Program-made: the position numbers and the translations under genes
Source: Puccinia triticina
Lineage: Eukaryota; Basidiomycota; Pucciniomycetes; Pucciniales; Pucciniaceae
Assembly: GCF_026914185.1 (NCBI RefSeq)
Contig: NC_070563.1
Span: forward strand, 868,001-932,000
Length of the DNA stretch: 64,000 bases
Direction of reading: 5' to 3'
Shown: positions 46,070 to 58,871 of the stretch, in pieces
Position numbering within the stretch: the stretch's first letter is position 1
How the letters are laid out: every line of letters starts with the position of its first letter
The notes under the pieces: model-generated
What the model saw: only the letters and a program-made list of their open reading frames with translations
What the model was told of the DNA's origin: nothing
Database searches by the model: none

Positions 46070-47110
46070 CTCCCGGTTGACATCAGCATACACATGTCGA
46101 CCGGAAGGAGTCCCTCCCAGTCGAGAATCGCATACCACAGTCGACCAGGAGGAGTCCCTCCCGGTCAACAGTCACCTCCAACAGGCGACCGGGAGCGGCC
46201 CCTCCCGGTCAACATCAACATCCACATGTTGACCGGGAGGAGTCCCTCCTGGTCAACAGTCACCTCCAACAGGCGACCGGGAGGAGTCCCTCCCGGAAGA
46301 CATCAGCATACACATGTCGACCGGGAGGACTCCCTCCCGGAAGACATCAACATACGGTCTATTGGGACTGTGGTATGCGATTCTTGACCGGGAGGGACTC
46401 CTCCCGGTCGACATGTGTATGGTGATGTCGACCGGGAGGGACTCCTCCCGGTCGGCATGTGTATGTTGATGTCTTCCGGGAGGGACTCCTCCCGGTCGAC
46501 ATGTGTATGTTGATGTCAACCAGGAGGGGCCGCTCCCGGTTGCCTGTTATAGGTGACTGTTGACCGGGAGGGACTCCTCCCGGTTGACATGTGTATGGTG
46601 ATGTTGACCGGGAGGGACTCCTCCTGGCCGACATGTGTATGTTGATGTCTTCCGGGAGGGACTCCTCCCGGTTGACATGTGTATGTTGATGTCAACCGGG
46701 AGGGGCCACTCCCAGTTGCCTGTTGGAGGTGACTGTTGACCGGGAGGGACTCCTCCCGGTTGACATGTGTATGGTGATGTCGACCGGGAGGGACTCCTCC
46801 CGGTCGACTGTGGTATGCAATCCTCGACTGTGGTATGCAATCCTCGACCGGGAGGGACTCCTCCCGGTTGACATGTGTATGTTGATGTCGACCGGGAGGG
46901 GCTGCTCCCGGTTGCCTGTTGGAGGTGACTGTTGACCGGGAGGGACTGCTCCCGGTCAACATGTGGATGTTGATGTTGACCGGGAGGGGCCGCTCCCGGT
47001 CGCCTGTTGGAGGTGACTGTTGACCGGGAGGGACTCCTCCCGGTCGACTGTGGTATGCAATTCTCGACCGGGAGGGACTCCTTCCGGTCAACATGTGCTC
47101 CCGGTCCACT
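46070..47110. repeat. hairpin minisatellite: tandem palindromes gaccgggagggactcctcccggtc
   Basis: Roughly 25 units of 30-45 bp. Each unit holds a near-perfect palindrome with stem gaccgggag / ctcccggtc, alternating with acatgtgtatgttgatgt or ctgttggaggtgact spacers. Units left of about 46345 are reverse complements of those to the right of 46384, so the array is itself a large inverted repeat around a short centre. Frames through it encode GGVPPGRHQHTHV-like repeats and are not genes. Confidence 0.93.
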
Positions 47111-48649
47111 GTTGTGTACAGTGGTCAACAAGGGGGAATAGTTGACCCTTGTCCCAGCTGAGGACTTCTTAGGGGGCGCATTCATGAGCACTAATTACTG
47201 AGCTGCACAGATCTGGTGGGCTTAGCACCAGGCCATGCTGAGCAATTCTGGAAGACTCGTGGACTCAACAGGGAAGGAACAGGGAAGAACCCTTGTACAA
47301 ATCAAAGTAATATCAAAGACATCACATGTCAACTGACACCGATTTCTTGAGTTTTTTTCACAGTGCTTGTGCTTTGTATGATATGTTTGCTCTCATCACA
47401 GCAAATGGATACATTCAGACCACATTTTCCAATCTCTATTTTACTTTAAACCTCCTGGATGGGCAAAAAAACATTCATATCACTTTTCTCTCCCCACAAC
47501 TGTCTTGGTTCTATTTTTTCTACCCATCTACACTGTTGTTGTTCTTGGCAGCTTCATGTTTTGTCAACAGCTACCAATGGAACTTTAATTGTAAATGGTG
47601 TACCTCTGACCCAAAATGAGCATTAAAATTTGAAGGAATACAGAAGAATATGATAAGATTTATTTCTTTCATTAGAATCTGTAACAACTTTAACAACTTG
47701 AACAATATTTAACTGAAGTTGTGATCTGAGCATCTACCTAGGAGCAGGCAACTTACCACTCTCTACTGAGAATGATAAAGAAACAGGTAGAGAACAATAG
47801 GAACACAGATTGGATTGAGTTGATCTGTATTCCATTGAGTCATATCAGTTCTCATTCACTCTTCTGATGTAGGAGAGGTACAATGGTCCTGAAACTTGTA
47901 GAGCTTTTGGCCCTCATGCTCTGTCTGTTTTGGCTTTGGTGAAATGGTGGAGGAGCAGGGTGATATTTTATAGAGAAGTGTATTGCGCCTCATGAGGGGG
48001 GTTCACTTAAAGCTGATTTCAAAATAAGTCATCAAAACCATCACCTGCAGCTTTCACTTATGCTGAGAAAGCTACAAGGTTCTGGTGGGCAGCTCCCCTT
48101 TGGAAGCAGTTCACCATGGATAAACCTTGCTGAAGGCTTCATGAGTACACAAAATCAGCAGTGGAATTTTGCCAACGTGGAACTCCCTATTAGACACTTG
48201 TTCCTTTTGCCTAGCTTGGACTCAATTACTTACCAAGATTTTCTCCTTCTCTTTGAGAGGAATCAGTTTGAGAGGTCTTTTCCTTTTCAACTTTGTCTAA
48301 GGAAAGAAGGATGAGGTTTTAGCACTCATCTAGTCAGTTCTGAGCTTGAGCATCAGTTGCTCAACTTTGGTGCTGACTGATATTTGTTTTCTCAGTGACT
48401 GGGGACCAGGATTTCCCATGATTCTAACCTTCCTGCTCACATGGGTGGAACCTGCATGCATCCAAGAGATGCAATCAGTTTTAAGCCCTGCTGTGTTGGT
48501 TTGGACTGTGGTACATGGTTTGCTTTGCTCACTTGTATCTCCAGTAATTTGGAATCCCAGCCTCTTTGTCAATTCATGAGATTGAGACCGTTCACTTAGG
48601 TATGTAACTTCACACAATCTTGTGGTTGTTAAACTCTCACACTAAAGAT
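47111..48649. other. intergenic
   Basis: AT-rich, mixed. No gene, no clear repeat. Confidence 0.5.
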
Positions 48650-49540
48650 GGGCATTGGGTACCCGCGGCAGGTAACTGGCACCCGCCAGGCGGGTACCCC
48701 CCATACCCGCCAGGTGGTGTCAAGTAAGGGTCTGGGTGCCTGATTTTCCAGAAAACAGTGGTTGGACCCGGGTACCTGCCTTCTGTACCCGCCCCAAGCC
48801 CCTTGGGGGCCTTGGGTGGCCCCCAGCCCAAGAATGCCCCAGTGGACCCGGGTACCCCCCACTTTCCTATTCTGATTGTTCCAAGCGGAACAATCTACTC
48901 AGAACAATCCATTGAGCTTCCTGGATGTCCAAGAAGCTCATTGGATATTTAGCTCCATTGGCAGGGCTGTTTCAGCCCTGCCAAAACGTGTATCCATCTC
49001 CATTCATGTGAAAATCAAACAGAGTGGATACCTTTCTTGCCTGTCCTTGAAAGGAAGGGCAGAAACAGCCTTGTTTATTGTTCCATGTGGAAAAATCTGC
49101 TTAAAATGATCCATTGATCTTCCTGGACATCCAGGAAGCTCATTGGATATGTAGCTTTGTTGGCATGGCTGTTTCAGCCCTGCCAAAACATGTATCCGTC
49201 TCCGTTTGGATTTTGTGCAACATTCAGGGAGGATGAAAGGGGCCCTGGTTGGAGCTGGGAATTAACCAACAACACCGCCAGGGGACACCCTGGCCAGAAG
49301 ACAATGCCGCCTTGACCAACCGGGGTGAGGCACCAGAATGCAGGAAGAAAAGGGTCAGTGGGACAACAGTGGATATTGGGAAGGAGTTGGTTGGCTTGGG
49401 AGGGCTCCAAGTACCCGCCCGCAGGTGCTGGGTACACCACCTGGAGACCACCGGTACCCGCCAAACGGGTACAGGTACGGGTCCCTGTGTCTGGTTCAGG
49501 CAAAAAAGTCACCTGGTACCCGCACCCGGGTCCAAATGCC
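48650..49540. repeat. dispersed ggtacccgcc-type repeats and a ~200-bp partial duplication
   Basis: Blocks rich in gggtacccgccaggcgggtac occur at 48655-48860 and 49405-49535. Between them, ttccaagcggaacaatctac...ctccattggcagggctgtttcagccctgccaaaacgtgtatcc (48878-48990) recurs in diverged form at 49080-49200. Most units are palindromic. Confidence 0.65.
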
Positions 49541-51081
49541 AATCTTTATCTCACACTGGCATTGGATACATTATTGCTCCTTGTAATCTGTTTCCCTCAC
49601 CTGTATTCAAGAGAAATGTTCACTCAGGTATATAAATTTAAACTTCATTTAATCTTTTTCCCCCCTTCCAAGTTTTGACATTTTTCTATATTCATTTTTT
49701 CTTGGATGGAAAAAAAGGTGATTGGTTTGTCATCATTTTTTGCCTGCTTTGGATTGGTATATATTATGTTTGCATTGGCAAAGTATAAAAAAACCTTTGC
49801 ACTGTTGTTTAACAGTTTGCAATCTTTCTTTGATAACCCTGCAATTTATCTATTTAGTGCATTCTTATTGCACTGCGTACACCAGCATTGAATTATTCAC
49901 TTGCCTTGCTTAGACTACAAAAAGCATCATTCTCTGGGTTTTAATGGATTTAACTGAATTTCAGTGGAAATTCATTCATTTGTGCCATGTTTTGTGTGTA
50001 CCATTTTGGGTTTTGAAGCCAATTCATACCCATTTTGTGCATAACATTTTGTAAACAAAACTGCAAAAATTCAGAAATTTAATTTCAGCTTACCCACCTA
50101 TACTAGGGGCTTCCAGGGTCCTGTATAAATTCATAAACATGCTTTCATGCTTTCATAAGTTTGATTTGCAGGCAAAGTTGAATTTCAAATTTTCAATTGT
50201 CTGCAAATTGAGTTTATGAAAGTGAAATTTATCTGTTTATGAATTATGGTCTTCAAAGTTGAAATTTATGCAAGTATAAATGTGTAAATCATAAATTCAA
50301 AAAACTTTGTTTTTATGTAATGTTTGGCTTTCCCAGCCAACAAAGATTCATGAATTTTGGATTGATGCTTATTATATGATACTCAGCTTGACCACTGTTT
50401 TGGGGGCAAAAAGATGAGATGCATCAAGCTGACACCAGTGACCACATTGATTTGATTTTTCCCAACTGACCAACTCAAAATCCTGACTATCTTTATGCAC
50501 TACCATTGGGATCAGCTCTGAAACAAATTCCACTCTGCTTGCCTCCATTAGACAGATAACATGATGCTTTCAATTTTCATCTATCCAGTCTTGAGCACAG
50601 GGAGCGGAAATCAGGTGGGCTAAGCCTTATACCCAATGGTAACAGGCGCGGCAATCAGTTGCATGTCATTCAAAAATGAGTATCTCTGAGCTGGGGAGCC
50701 TGATCAGTTTTGAAAGTTGGTCGGAAATATATGCGTGTCTTGCATCAAGATATAAAGTGTATGAACGCAGGAAACAAGTGGGAATGAAAATACAAGAATG
50801 AGCCGGATTGACCAAGAAAGATGTAAAAATCGATGAGTTGAGTTGAGGAGGAAAGAATCATGGAACGCAAAAAATTCACATATATAACTTAATGAAAGAC
50901 TTGTGACTTTCTTTTCTTGTCTTTGATGTAGAGATTTTCGAAGTTGATGATCATTAGCTTTGTCCACTGGTCTAGGTGCCAAAAAATTGGAAAATTGGGG
51001 GTAAACAGTTTCAAGACAGATTCCACATCCTTCTTGTTTTGATGGGTTCTAATGACAATGAATACTATTTTTAGTGATCAA
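49541..51081. other. intergenic, AT-rich
   Basis: No gene. Contains attcat / tttatgaa dyads at 50125-50300 and the 3' flank of the mitoferrin gene. Confidence 0.5.
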
Positions 51082-52448
51082 TTAATTGGTTTCACCTAAA
51101 AAGAACATTTTGAAGAATTCACTGTGAACGCGAGGCAAAGATAGCATTTCGTTCAGTTCGATGGGCTGAGATGAATTTTCGGCCAAATCGATTGAGAAAA
51201 CGGAGGACTCACTAAGAGAGCCAACATAAGGCATTGCTTGGCATGAATGTCAAGACACGAGGTACGATCCCCCGAGTAAAACCTATCAGCCCCATGTTAC
51301 GGTGGATAAGCTTGCAAGCCTCCAACATTCCACGACAGTTGCGAATTTCCGGGTTTGTAGAAGTTCCTTTAGTTTGTAGCAAGGTCTTGCAGACGTCGAG
51401 TGGTGTTGTTACGGCGGCCCCGAACGCGCCAGAAATCCCCCCACAAAGGACGTGGGTGACTGGAGAGTAGGCATCGACCGGATTTGCCAGACGCTTGAGC
51501 TCTTCGTATGTTGAAAATTGAACCGCGGTGAATGGTATCGACATCGTCAATGTTGTGGGGTAAGAGCTTCAATTGGGTTTCCGTTGAACCGTTGCGTTTG
51601 ATTAGTTATCTTTGGTCGTCAACGTGTGTGTAGACCTGGAATCGGTGAAGCTCAAGGACGTATTCCTTTAATCGTGCCTTCCGTATCACTCACATATAGA
51701 ACGCCCTGAGCCCTTCGGCCCGATACACTGCCCTGGCAGCGGAAAGAGCGGTTTTGTGCTGAGAGCCTTGGATCTGCATTCTTTGCTTGATGACTAAGAA
51801 AAGAGGGTGGGGTGAAAATCAATATTTAGTGACTCATGGCAGGTGACAGATTTTTTTTTTGAGTGAAAAACTGAGGAACAGACCATCAAAAGGGTTCATT
51901 AGGGCATCGCTGGCAATTGTAGCCATCGAACCAGCCGCTCCAGTGGCAAGGATCTGTTGACCTTGCTGATTGCCGCCGAAGGCCTCTTTTGTCATTTCGT
52001 AGGTTCCGAAGTAGACCGCATGTGCTGGACCAGCGCCCATGAAAACTGAGCTGACGCCCTTCCACAGTCGTTTTGTTCCTTCAGTCGTGGCAACCGACCG
52101 GAAGGTAGAGGACATAGTTTTGTACACCTCGCTCGTCACGCCGTTATTCAGGTTGGTCATGCCTGGGCCTGTGACAACTTGCATCCTCGTCTAAAAGAAG
52201 ACAGAAACCAGACAACAATTTGTCAAAGATTTGCCTCAGCTCTCTTAATTCCGAACAATTGTATAGCGTTCTTATTTTTGAAGACGCGGTACCCGTTGGG
52301 GTGCATGCAAGCTTCAACAAATGCTGACCTTGATACTATCGACAGGATACATGACCACATGCTCGGAGATTCCAGCTAGCGCGCCCGCCATCATGTTGAC
52401 TCCCAGACTAGCATTTTGGAGGCCTTCATAGTCGACTTCTTCTGTCAT
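51082..52448 (-). CDS. MRS3/4: mitoferrin, mitochondrial iron carrier (MRS3/MRS4 family)
   Basis: Inner-membrane solute carrier importing iron for Fe-S cluster and haem synthesis. Exons 52448-52329, 52190-51884, 51793-51694, 51566-51213 and 51121-51082 sum to 921 nt (306 aa), the normal family length, and all phases agree. The three carrier repeats are visible through their PX(D/E)XX(K/R) signatures: PVDSIK (35-40), PFDVIK and PLDVCK. Repeat 1 begins [25 protein letters not shown], and repeat 2 contains [15 protein letters not shown], both typical of mitoferrins. Repeat 3 has [17 protein letters not shown] before it and ends [14 protein letters not shown]. Starts at the ATG giving [16 protein letters not shown]. 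Looks fully intact. Confidence 0.94.
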
Positions 52449-52674
52449 TATAGGTGGGTGTTGAGGATCGCGACGGTACCAGCTGCTTTTCTTAACGGGA
52501 CAGACTGTACGTTAACCAAGTCGATCGAGAGTTGCACTGCGTTGTTTTCGTTCGTCCGCGGCCCGCAGGAAGTGGAAAAAAACGTGTCCTTCGTCAATTG
52601 GCCGGCCGACTACGCTGGATTACCTTGAGAGACCCAACAATTTCACAGTTCCTCAGACCATCCGCACCGGGCGC

Positions 52675-53012
52675 TAAGTTAGCCCGGATTAGGGCACTTA
52701 GTTCGACCCCGCACCCGCATCGGGTTGGATCAACCGGGGATTAACTTAGCCCGGAGCTCCGTTTGGAGCTAGTGGGGTCTAAATGTAGACCCCACTAATC
52801 CTGGGACTAATCCCAAAGTGAATATGCATCATGCTTGTTAGCATGAACTTTATGTGTTTAGGTGCCAAACACATAACACATAGGCACCTAAACACTTAAC
52901 CTCCGACGGCCTCGGACTCGCTAATCCCCACCCATGCGGATGGTCGATCGGATTATCCTATTCCGATCGTAATCCGAGCTAGTTAGCCCAGGCTAATCTA
53001 GCCACGGATGCG
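52675..53012. repeat. MITE-like foldback sequence
   Basis: Outer parts share ttagccc(g/t)gg / taatccgagct blocks in inverted orientation. Inside are perfect hairpins gtggggtcta-aatg-tagaccccac (52772-52795) and gtttaggtgcc...ggcacctaaac (52856-52893). No coding capacity. Target duplication not identified. Confidence 0.5.
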
Positions 53013-55009
53013 GATGCCCTCACGCTGTGAACGTCGTCGAGCTACCATGCGCAGCCGCTCTCACATTCAATATGAACTGCACAGATGCATATCGATGCAG
53101 CAGAACCAAGTCCACGGCTGCATTTGAATTTTGTCGTGTGTACCGGACGTCGGGCCGCCCCGGAATTAGATAGTGGTCGGCCCGACCTGCCTGACCTTCA
53201 GCGGGTCAGAGTTGCTGTCAGACCGGGCCTAATGACGCCGGACACCCGCTGATATCTTGCATCCCTGGAGCACAGGTGGCGGTTGCAAACATCCGCGTCC
53301 ACATTTGGCTCCGAGATGGTTCTACCCCTCCAGGGTTGCTTTCATTGACAATCACAAATGTTCTCCAAGAAGCGAATGTAAATAATCAGATTTTACGGCG
53401 GTTATTCTACTCGGACATGGTGCTTTGGACCGGAGCTGTCAGCTTCAGTAGTTGTGAATCAGAGTTTGCAGCCTTTGAATCATGAGACTCCCTGACCAGA
53501 ACTCGGCTCATCTATGACAAGACTATTGCGAATAAGAAAAAAAAACTACAATGAATCATAGGAAACATCGAAGTGAGGTGAAACTGATGCTGAGCGATTG
53601 AAGAATCAAGAGCCGCAAAAAAATAGGCGAGATAGATCCCGCCCGGTGGCTCCAGGGTGGACATCCCGACCTAGAAATCCCTGAACCAACAACATTTGCC
53701 CGGGTGGAGCCAAGCTTGTGGGTTTCGGTCTGTTTCGGTTGGGCGGCCGGCTGGCCAGCTAAATATGTTTCTGCAGGCCGGTAGGAAAGCGGCTGACCAG
53801 ACGCGCCCAATAAAATTTGGGGTCTGTACCGGCCTGTACCGGAAGCAAAGCTGGTGACCAGGTGTGCTCACTTGGCTCGTCCTCAGACAATTGTTAGAGC
53901 CTAGACCATTGGGCGCGCCGGCAGCAAACCTTCTTACCACTACTAGGTTTGCTTGCTCGGCTGGGCTCGGCTACCGAGGGCTGCATGCATGACATTCGTG
54001 CATTTTGAGCAACCTTGACAAATGCGCGGGGGAGGGGATGAATATCCGATTAACCAATATTGTAGAGGCAGCCTGCATGCGGATTTTGGCTGGTTTTGGG
54101 GGCCCATGGAAAATACAATCACCTAACTGCGGTCGGGAATTCCATCTGTTGTAATTCCATCCAAAGCAATCAAGCTTTCTGATCTTATGCTGCATATGCA
54201 TCTGTGATTGGGTTTCAGTTGTGCATCACTCGGAGTCGGTTTTGGGAAGCGACTCAGCGAGCCTGAGTTTTTCTTTGACTTGGACGTAATGAAACGACTG
54301 TAAATCAGGTCCAGCCTATTCCTGCATTTAACCACCTGCCAGTTTAACGCCTTCCAACCCGCGCCTGCCTACCTATCTGCCTTTCTAGTGCGTCCCGGAG
54401 CAACGCTAATAGTCAGTCTAACTTTCCGTTTAGGTTGTCTCTCCCCTCGCATCCTAGATCCAAGGGCATACCCCATACCCCCTGCGGCACCTCTTGGTAC
54501 ATAGACATCATATATGGACACTCCATAGGGGTAGACAACATGCTTGCTGGGGGAGATTACAAACGTGGGTGGTACATTGCTGATCGAATCTGATGCTTCG
54601 TGTGACATGAGCCTGAGGCAGGGTCAGCAGGTAACCATGACGGCAAGCCGGGCTCACAAGACAATGAGCATTGAGGACATCTGAATCTATCTGAATAGTG
54701 ATGCCATATGTAGAAGAGACATGCAGTTTGAGATCTTGGGTATGCTATGTTAGGTCACATTCCCTCTGGATCTTCCATCCGGGCCTATCCGGGCCAAAAA
54801 TTGTGCTGGATTTGCCCATCTGTGTGCATCCCAAATCAGCGTTGGATGCAACGATATTCATGCATGCATCATCTACTTATGCAGCATGCCTATCCTAGAT
54901 ATAGCCCCTGATGAGACTGGCAAGCGTTCCGTTCTTTGGGTTCAGGTGATTGGACTTCAGATTCGTCCGTTTGAGCCGATTGCGACCCCCGGCACTTTAT
55001 CGTCCGAAT
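53013..55009. other. intergenic with repeat debris
   Basis: Short frame at 53440-53485 ends VSFSSCESEFAAFES, reminiscent of the SSCEAE block of copia RNase H, but too short to call. Around 53700-53870 cggcctgtaccgg / ccggctggccagc boxes recur in both orientations. The 5' flank of the tyrosinase gene lies at the end. Confidence 0.4.
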
Positions 55010-56957
55010 ATGTTTTCATGCATGCCTCTTTGTCGGTCCAGCTTGCTCCTTTTCTTGCTCATAGTTCTTGTCGATCTAGTCCCTGGACAGCCCGTGGGTG
55101 GTCGTACCTGCGCTAAAATCACTACAAGGAAGGAATGGCGCCAATTGAGTAGAGAAACCCAAGCTTCCTACATCAGGGCCGTCAAATGTTTGACGACGAA
55201 GCCGACCACACTGAGGACCCGATTCAGATTGAGACGTTACGATGACTTTCAATACGTTCATTCGACTCTATATATGCAAGTCCATTTCGTTGCCCGGTTT
55301 CTCCCTTGTAGGTTTTCTGCTTGTGCCTCTTTGATCACTATTCATCCTAGACGAATAAAGCGCCATGAGCGCTATTCCACAGCATGCCAGAATGCTAATT
55401 GACTGGCTCAATTATGTAGGGCATCGACATATGGTATTTCTCTACGACCAAGCTCTCCGTGAATGTGGTTATCAGGATGGCATTCCACACTGGAATTGGA
55501 GTTTAGACTCTGCCGATGCGAGCCGATCACCGGTCTTTTCAAGTGACCCACAAGTACGAGCTCCCCGCCAGGCTGCCTCTCGTACTGGGCCTCAAGTAGT
55601 GGGCTGATGCTCTTGTTCTGCAGGTTGGCTTTGGTGGCAATGGCACGGGCCGCGTCGATCCTCGATTGCCAGATGGTTTGTTATCCTACTCACTCGTGTA
55701 TATGCGGAGAGACAATTTTGTAGTGGGTTTGGGGTTGACAAATCAAATGACCTTTCTTCTGCATAAAACTTCTCAGATGGAGGCGCCCTTCAGACAGGTG
55801 CATTTTCCAACTTCCAGTTAATACATCCGCTCCCTCACCTTTTACACCGCAAGTTCGATACCATGTCGGATTTGTCCACAAAGTAAGCCACTGGACTAGC
55901 TTTGTTCCCCACGGAATTTTCAACTGAAGTGTCATCGCCTCTCACACTTCCAGCGACGTTCCATACTTGGGTGAATACTAGTGAGTCGCAAGCGGGCATG
56001 CATCATGGTTAATTCTAATGGATGAGGGACTGATAGCGAGTCAGGGGAAATTTATGAAGTACGAGCAATAGGGTAGCGGAGATCCAGAAGATACCGGAAT
56101 TCTTGGCCTACTCCAACGAACTGGAGGTGAGCCTTGACGGCCTTGGCTTGCCCGACATGACCACTCTGACAATCATTCTGTAATATAGGGCCACAACCCA
56201 ATGCTTTTCCCAGATGCCACTACCTCCCCTCATGCTGCCATTCACACGTTCATGGGTGGCGTAAGCAATCTATCTCGTTCATTTGAGGATTCCCAAGGCT
56301 CTGACAAAAAATGACATCCCAAAATTTTAGGAAATGCCCTCCTCAGTCTATGCCGCAAATGAAGTTAGTTCTGACTGCAAATCCAAGGGTTCCACGGTTC
56401 CTCAAGTGCTCAAATTTACTGATAGTGACTAATTTTTGACGGGACGGTTACAACTCCCAACACTTATGTGTCATCTTTTTTCAGCCGTAAGATTATAATC
56501 AATCGGATTGTGAATTTATTTAAAGATTGATCTTGATTGTTTTCCTTCCAGACTGTTTTTCCTCCATCACGCGCACATTGACAAACTATGGGTCGATTGG
56601 CAAAGGCGAGATTGGAATAATCGCAAAAGAGCCTACCATGGAAACGTCAGTCTTAAACCTGTGCACTTAGACACTCTGAAGCAGCCACGCTGAATCTTAC
56701 TCATGATTTACCAGAACATCCGGGGAGATCAGACAGAAGATGCTTCACTCAATGATAGGATGCCTTTCTTGGGTCTAGGCGGTCCAGATCCAACTGTCCT
56801 TTCAGTGATGGACACAACAGCTTATCCCTATTGCTATACTTGTGAGTGCCCTCTGCTCCAAATGTTCTATGCTTCATTCTGAAGTGACTATCTTGCAACC
56901 AGACGCGGATTAATTTCATAGCGCCTAATTATCCCAGACCGCAGCAAGACCAGATGA
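55010..56957 (+). CDS. secreted tyrosinase (type 3 copper enzyme), 12 exons
   Basis: Oxidises monophenols and diphenols (melanin or quinone chemistry). Exons 55010-55307, 55420-55553, 55624-55675, 55777-55882, 55954-55980, 56066-56126, 56189-56260, 56331-56363, 56485-56486, 56552-56645, 56715-56841 and 56938-56957 total 1026 nt (341 aa). A signal peptide (SSLLLFLLIVLVDLVPG) precedes the domain. CuA: DDFQYVHSTLYMQVHFVARFLPWHR-type ligands (YVH, QVH, PWH). CuB: SPHAAIHTFMGG and LFFLHHAHIDKLWVDWQ. All three His of each site are present. The model needs a 2-nt exon CC (56485-56486) between ANE and LFFLHH, giving the family's Pro. Acceptor of exon 6 is the non-pyrimidine acgag, the weakest junction. 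Confidence 0.86.
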
Positions 56958-58871
56958 AGACCGTTGGTGTCGTTACCCGTCATGAACATAATCTAGGAGA
57001 AGTAACTCATTTTATTTATCACGAATATATATCTACTGGTCCATACATTCACTTCTACATCTTCCTTTCGTTGAGAAGAACAAGTAAGAAACTACACGAG
57101 CCTACTTGGAAGGCGCGGAATAATTCGCAACTACCCGCTCGCAAACCATTGATAGCTCATCATGACATTAGCTTTTCGCCTGAAAAAAGTAAGGTGGATG
57201 AGGAATCTGGTTGGTTGGGATGTTTTTCCGTTTGCTTGCAAATCAAATGTTTTCCATGAGATGATTGCTTGTAGGCTTTTTTTGGATACGCACCCTAACC
57301 CCGTGACAAAGCGTAGCTCAATTTTAATACTTTCCCATGTATCGAACGGATCGGCTGCTCCAAGTTCTCCATGTTATCATATCCACAAGGACAAATTATA
57401 ACTCTCTTTTCCTACACCTTCCATCATTTTTTGTTACATAGTGATTTAATCGAAGTATAATCAAGTTCCTCGCAGTGAGTGATTTCCATCCAAAAAGTAT
57501 GATTGCTTTCACTTCACCAAGTCCCTCTATAATCGGAGGGGGGACAATGTGCTGGAGCCTCCTACGGTTGGCGCAATGCAACCCGGGTTTTGCCATTCGA
57601 ATTTCTGCGATGGAAGGGAGATTATGTTGGATGACTGCTGTTGGTTGTCTTTCCAGGGCATGACATAATCAAGATTGGAATGGAATAATTGTCAATGTCG
57701 TATCAGGTTAAAGAAACTTATCGTTGAAAACTGCTCAGTGGGGAGGTCAGTGGGGCGCTGCATTCTCTTGTTCCGCTCATCATCAGGTTCACCGTTCCGG
57801 GAATTATTCGCCAGTCAAACTGCAATGTATGCATAGCATAAAGCGATGAACATGCACTCAGTCAGATGAGTCATGAAATACAAGTCATGTGCTCTGAGTC
57901 TCGACAGGTTTGGACTCCTCCGCCTTTCAGAAATTGAAGTGAGCTGCGGTGCTAATGTAGGCCGCATTTTCCAACACCTGCACCGAAATATTGATCATTT
58001 TTTGGACCACAAGGTAGGATACAAGCCTAGTTAACAAGAAGCTAAATCACAAAGGCAAAGGCAAAGCGTTGTTCCAAGTAGCAGAGATGAAGCAAGCACC
58101 CTCTGGATGTAGCGATGAGCAGACATACATATAAATAGGGAGAAAGCGAAAAAAACACGGAACAAGTAAGATTATATACAGGGATTGAAGGGATGACAGC
58201 TGAGCAAGACGAAAATGATATATCGTGGCGCTGCCGCTTGGTGGACCGGACCCCAGATGTTGTTTTTGTCTTATATGAACATAGTTGTCAAGAAATCTTA
58301 TATGAACATAGTTGTCAAGAAAAATGAGTGGTACAACAGGTCTATTTTCGATTTTTTAGGCTTTAGTGGCAAGCGTGGTAGGTGGGATGGTTGTGAGCGG
58401 GATGAGGATGAGGAATGGGAAGGATACAAATTGGGTACAGTCGGGTGATAAATATGAGCAAGGAGGGTACCTGTGATGATGGCGAGTAAGCCAAGTTTCT
58501 GGATCAAGCAGAACGGGCTGGGGGCTTTATGGGGGAGGAGAATACAAAGATGAATAGGGATTAGGATCGGGATTGTAAGATTCTATGGATGTATATGACG
58601 ATGGCTGAGAACTTCAACGCGTAGGTACGGACGAATGGAGAGTGTGAAATAAATATCAAGCGTGGTGAAATCAAGAAGACAACAAGAGGGGACATTCTAT
58701 TCCTTCTGGAGATCCGGGGGAATTTAGGGGTACAGGTCAACTTTTTACTTTATTTATCCCAAATATATATGCAAACTGGGTGAATTGTCCGAGCTGAGAA
58801 ATGCGAAAAAGGAGACACCAAACCTAGGTTCCTGGTGACTAACGAGTGGACTCCCATCTATGCGCACAGGA
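56958..58871. other. intergenic
   Basis: No supported gene. Contains a 24-bp direct duplication at 58273-58320 (tatgaacatagttgtcaagaa, twice). Confidence 0.5.

Noticed and set aside
46359..47191. Several His/Pro/Gly-rich frames of 80-214 codons
   Set aside because: Periodic translation of the hairpin minisatellite.
53276..53485. Copia RNase H relic
   Set aside because: Only about 15 residues resemble the family; too short to separate from chance, so mentioned only in the intergenic note.
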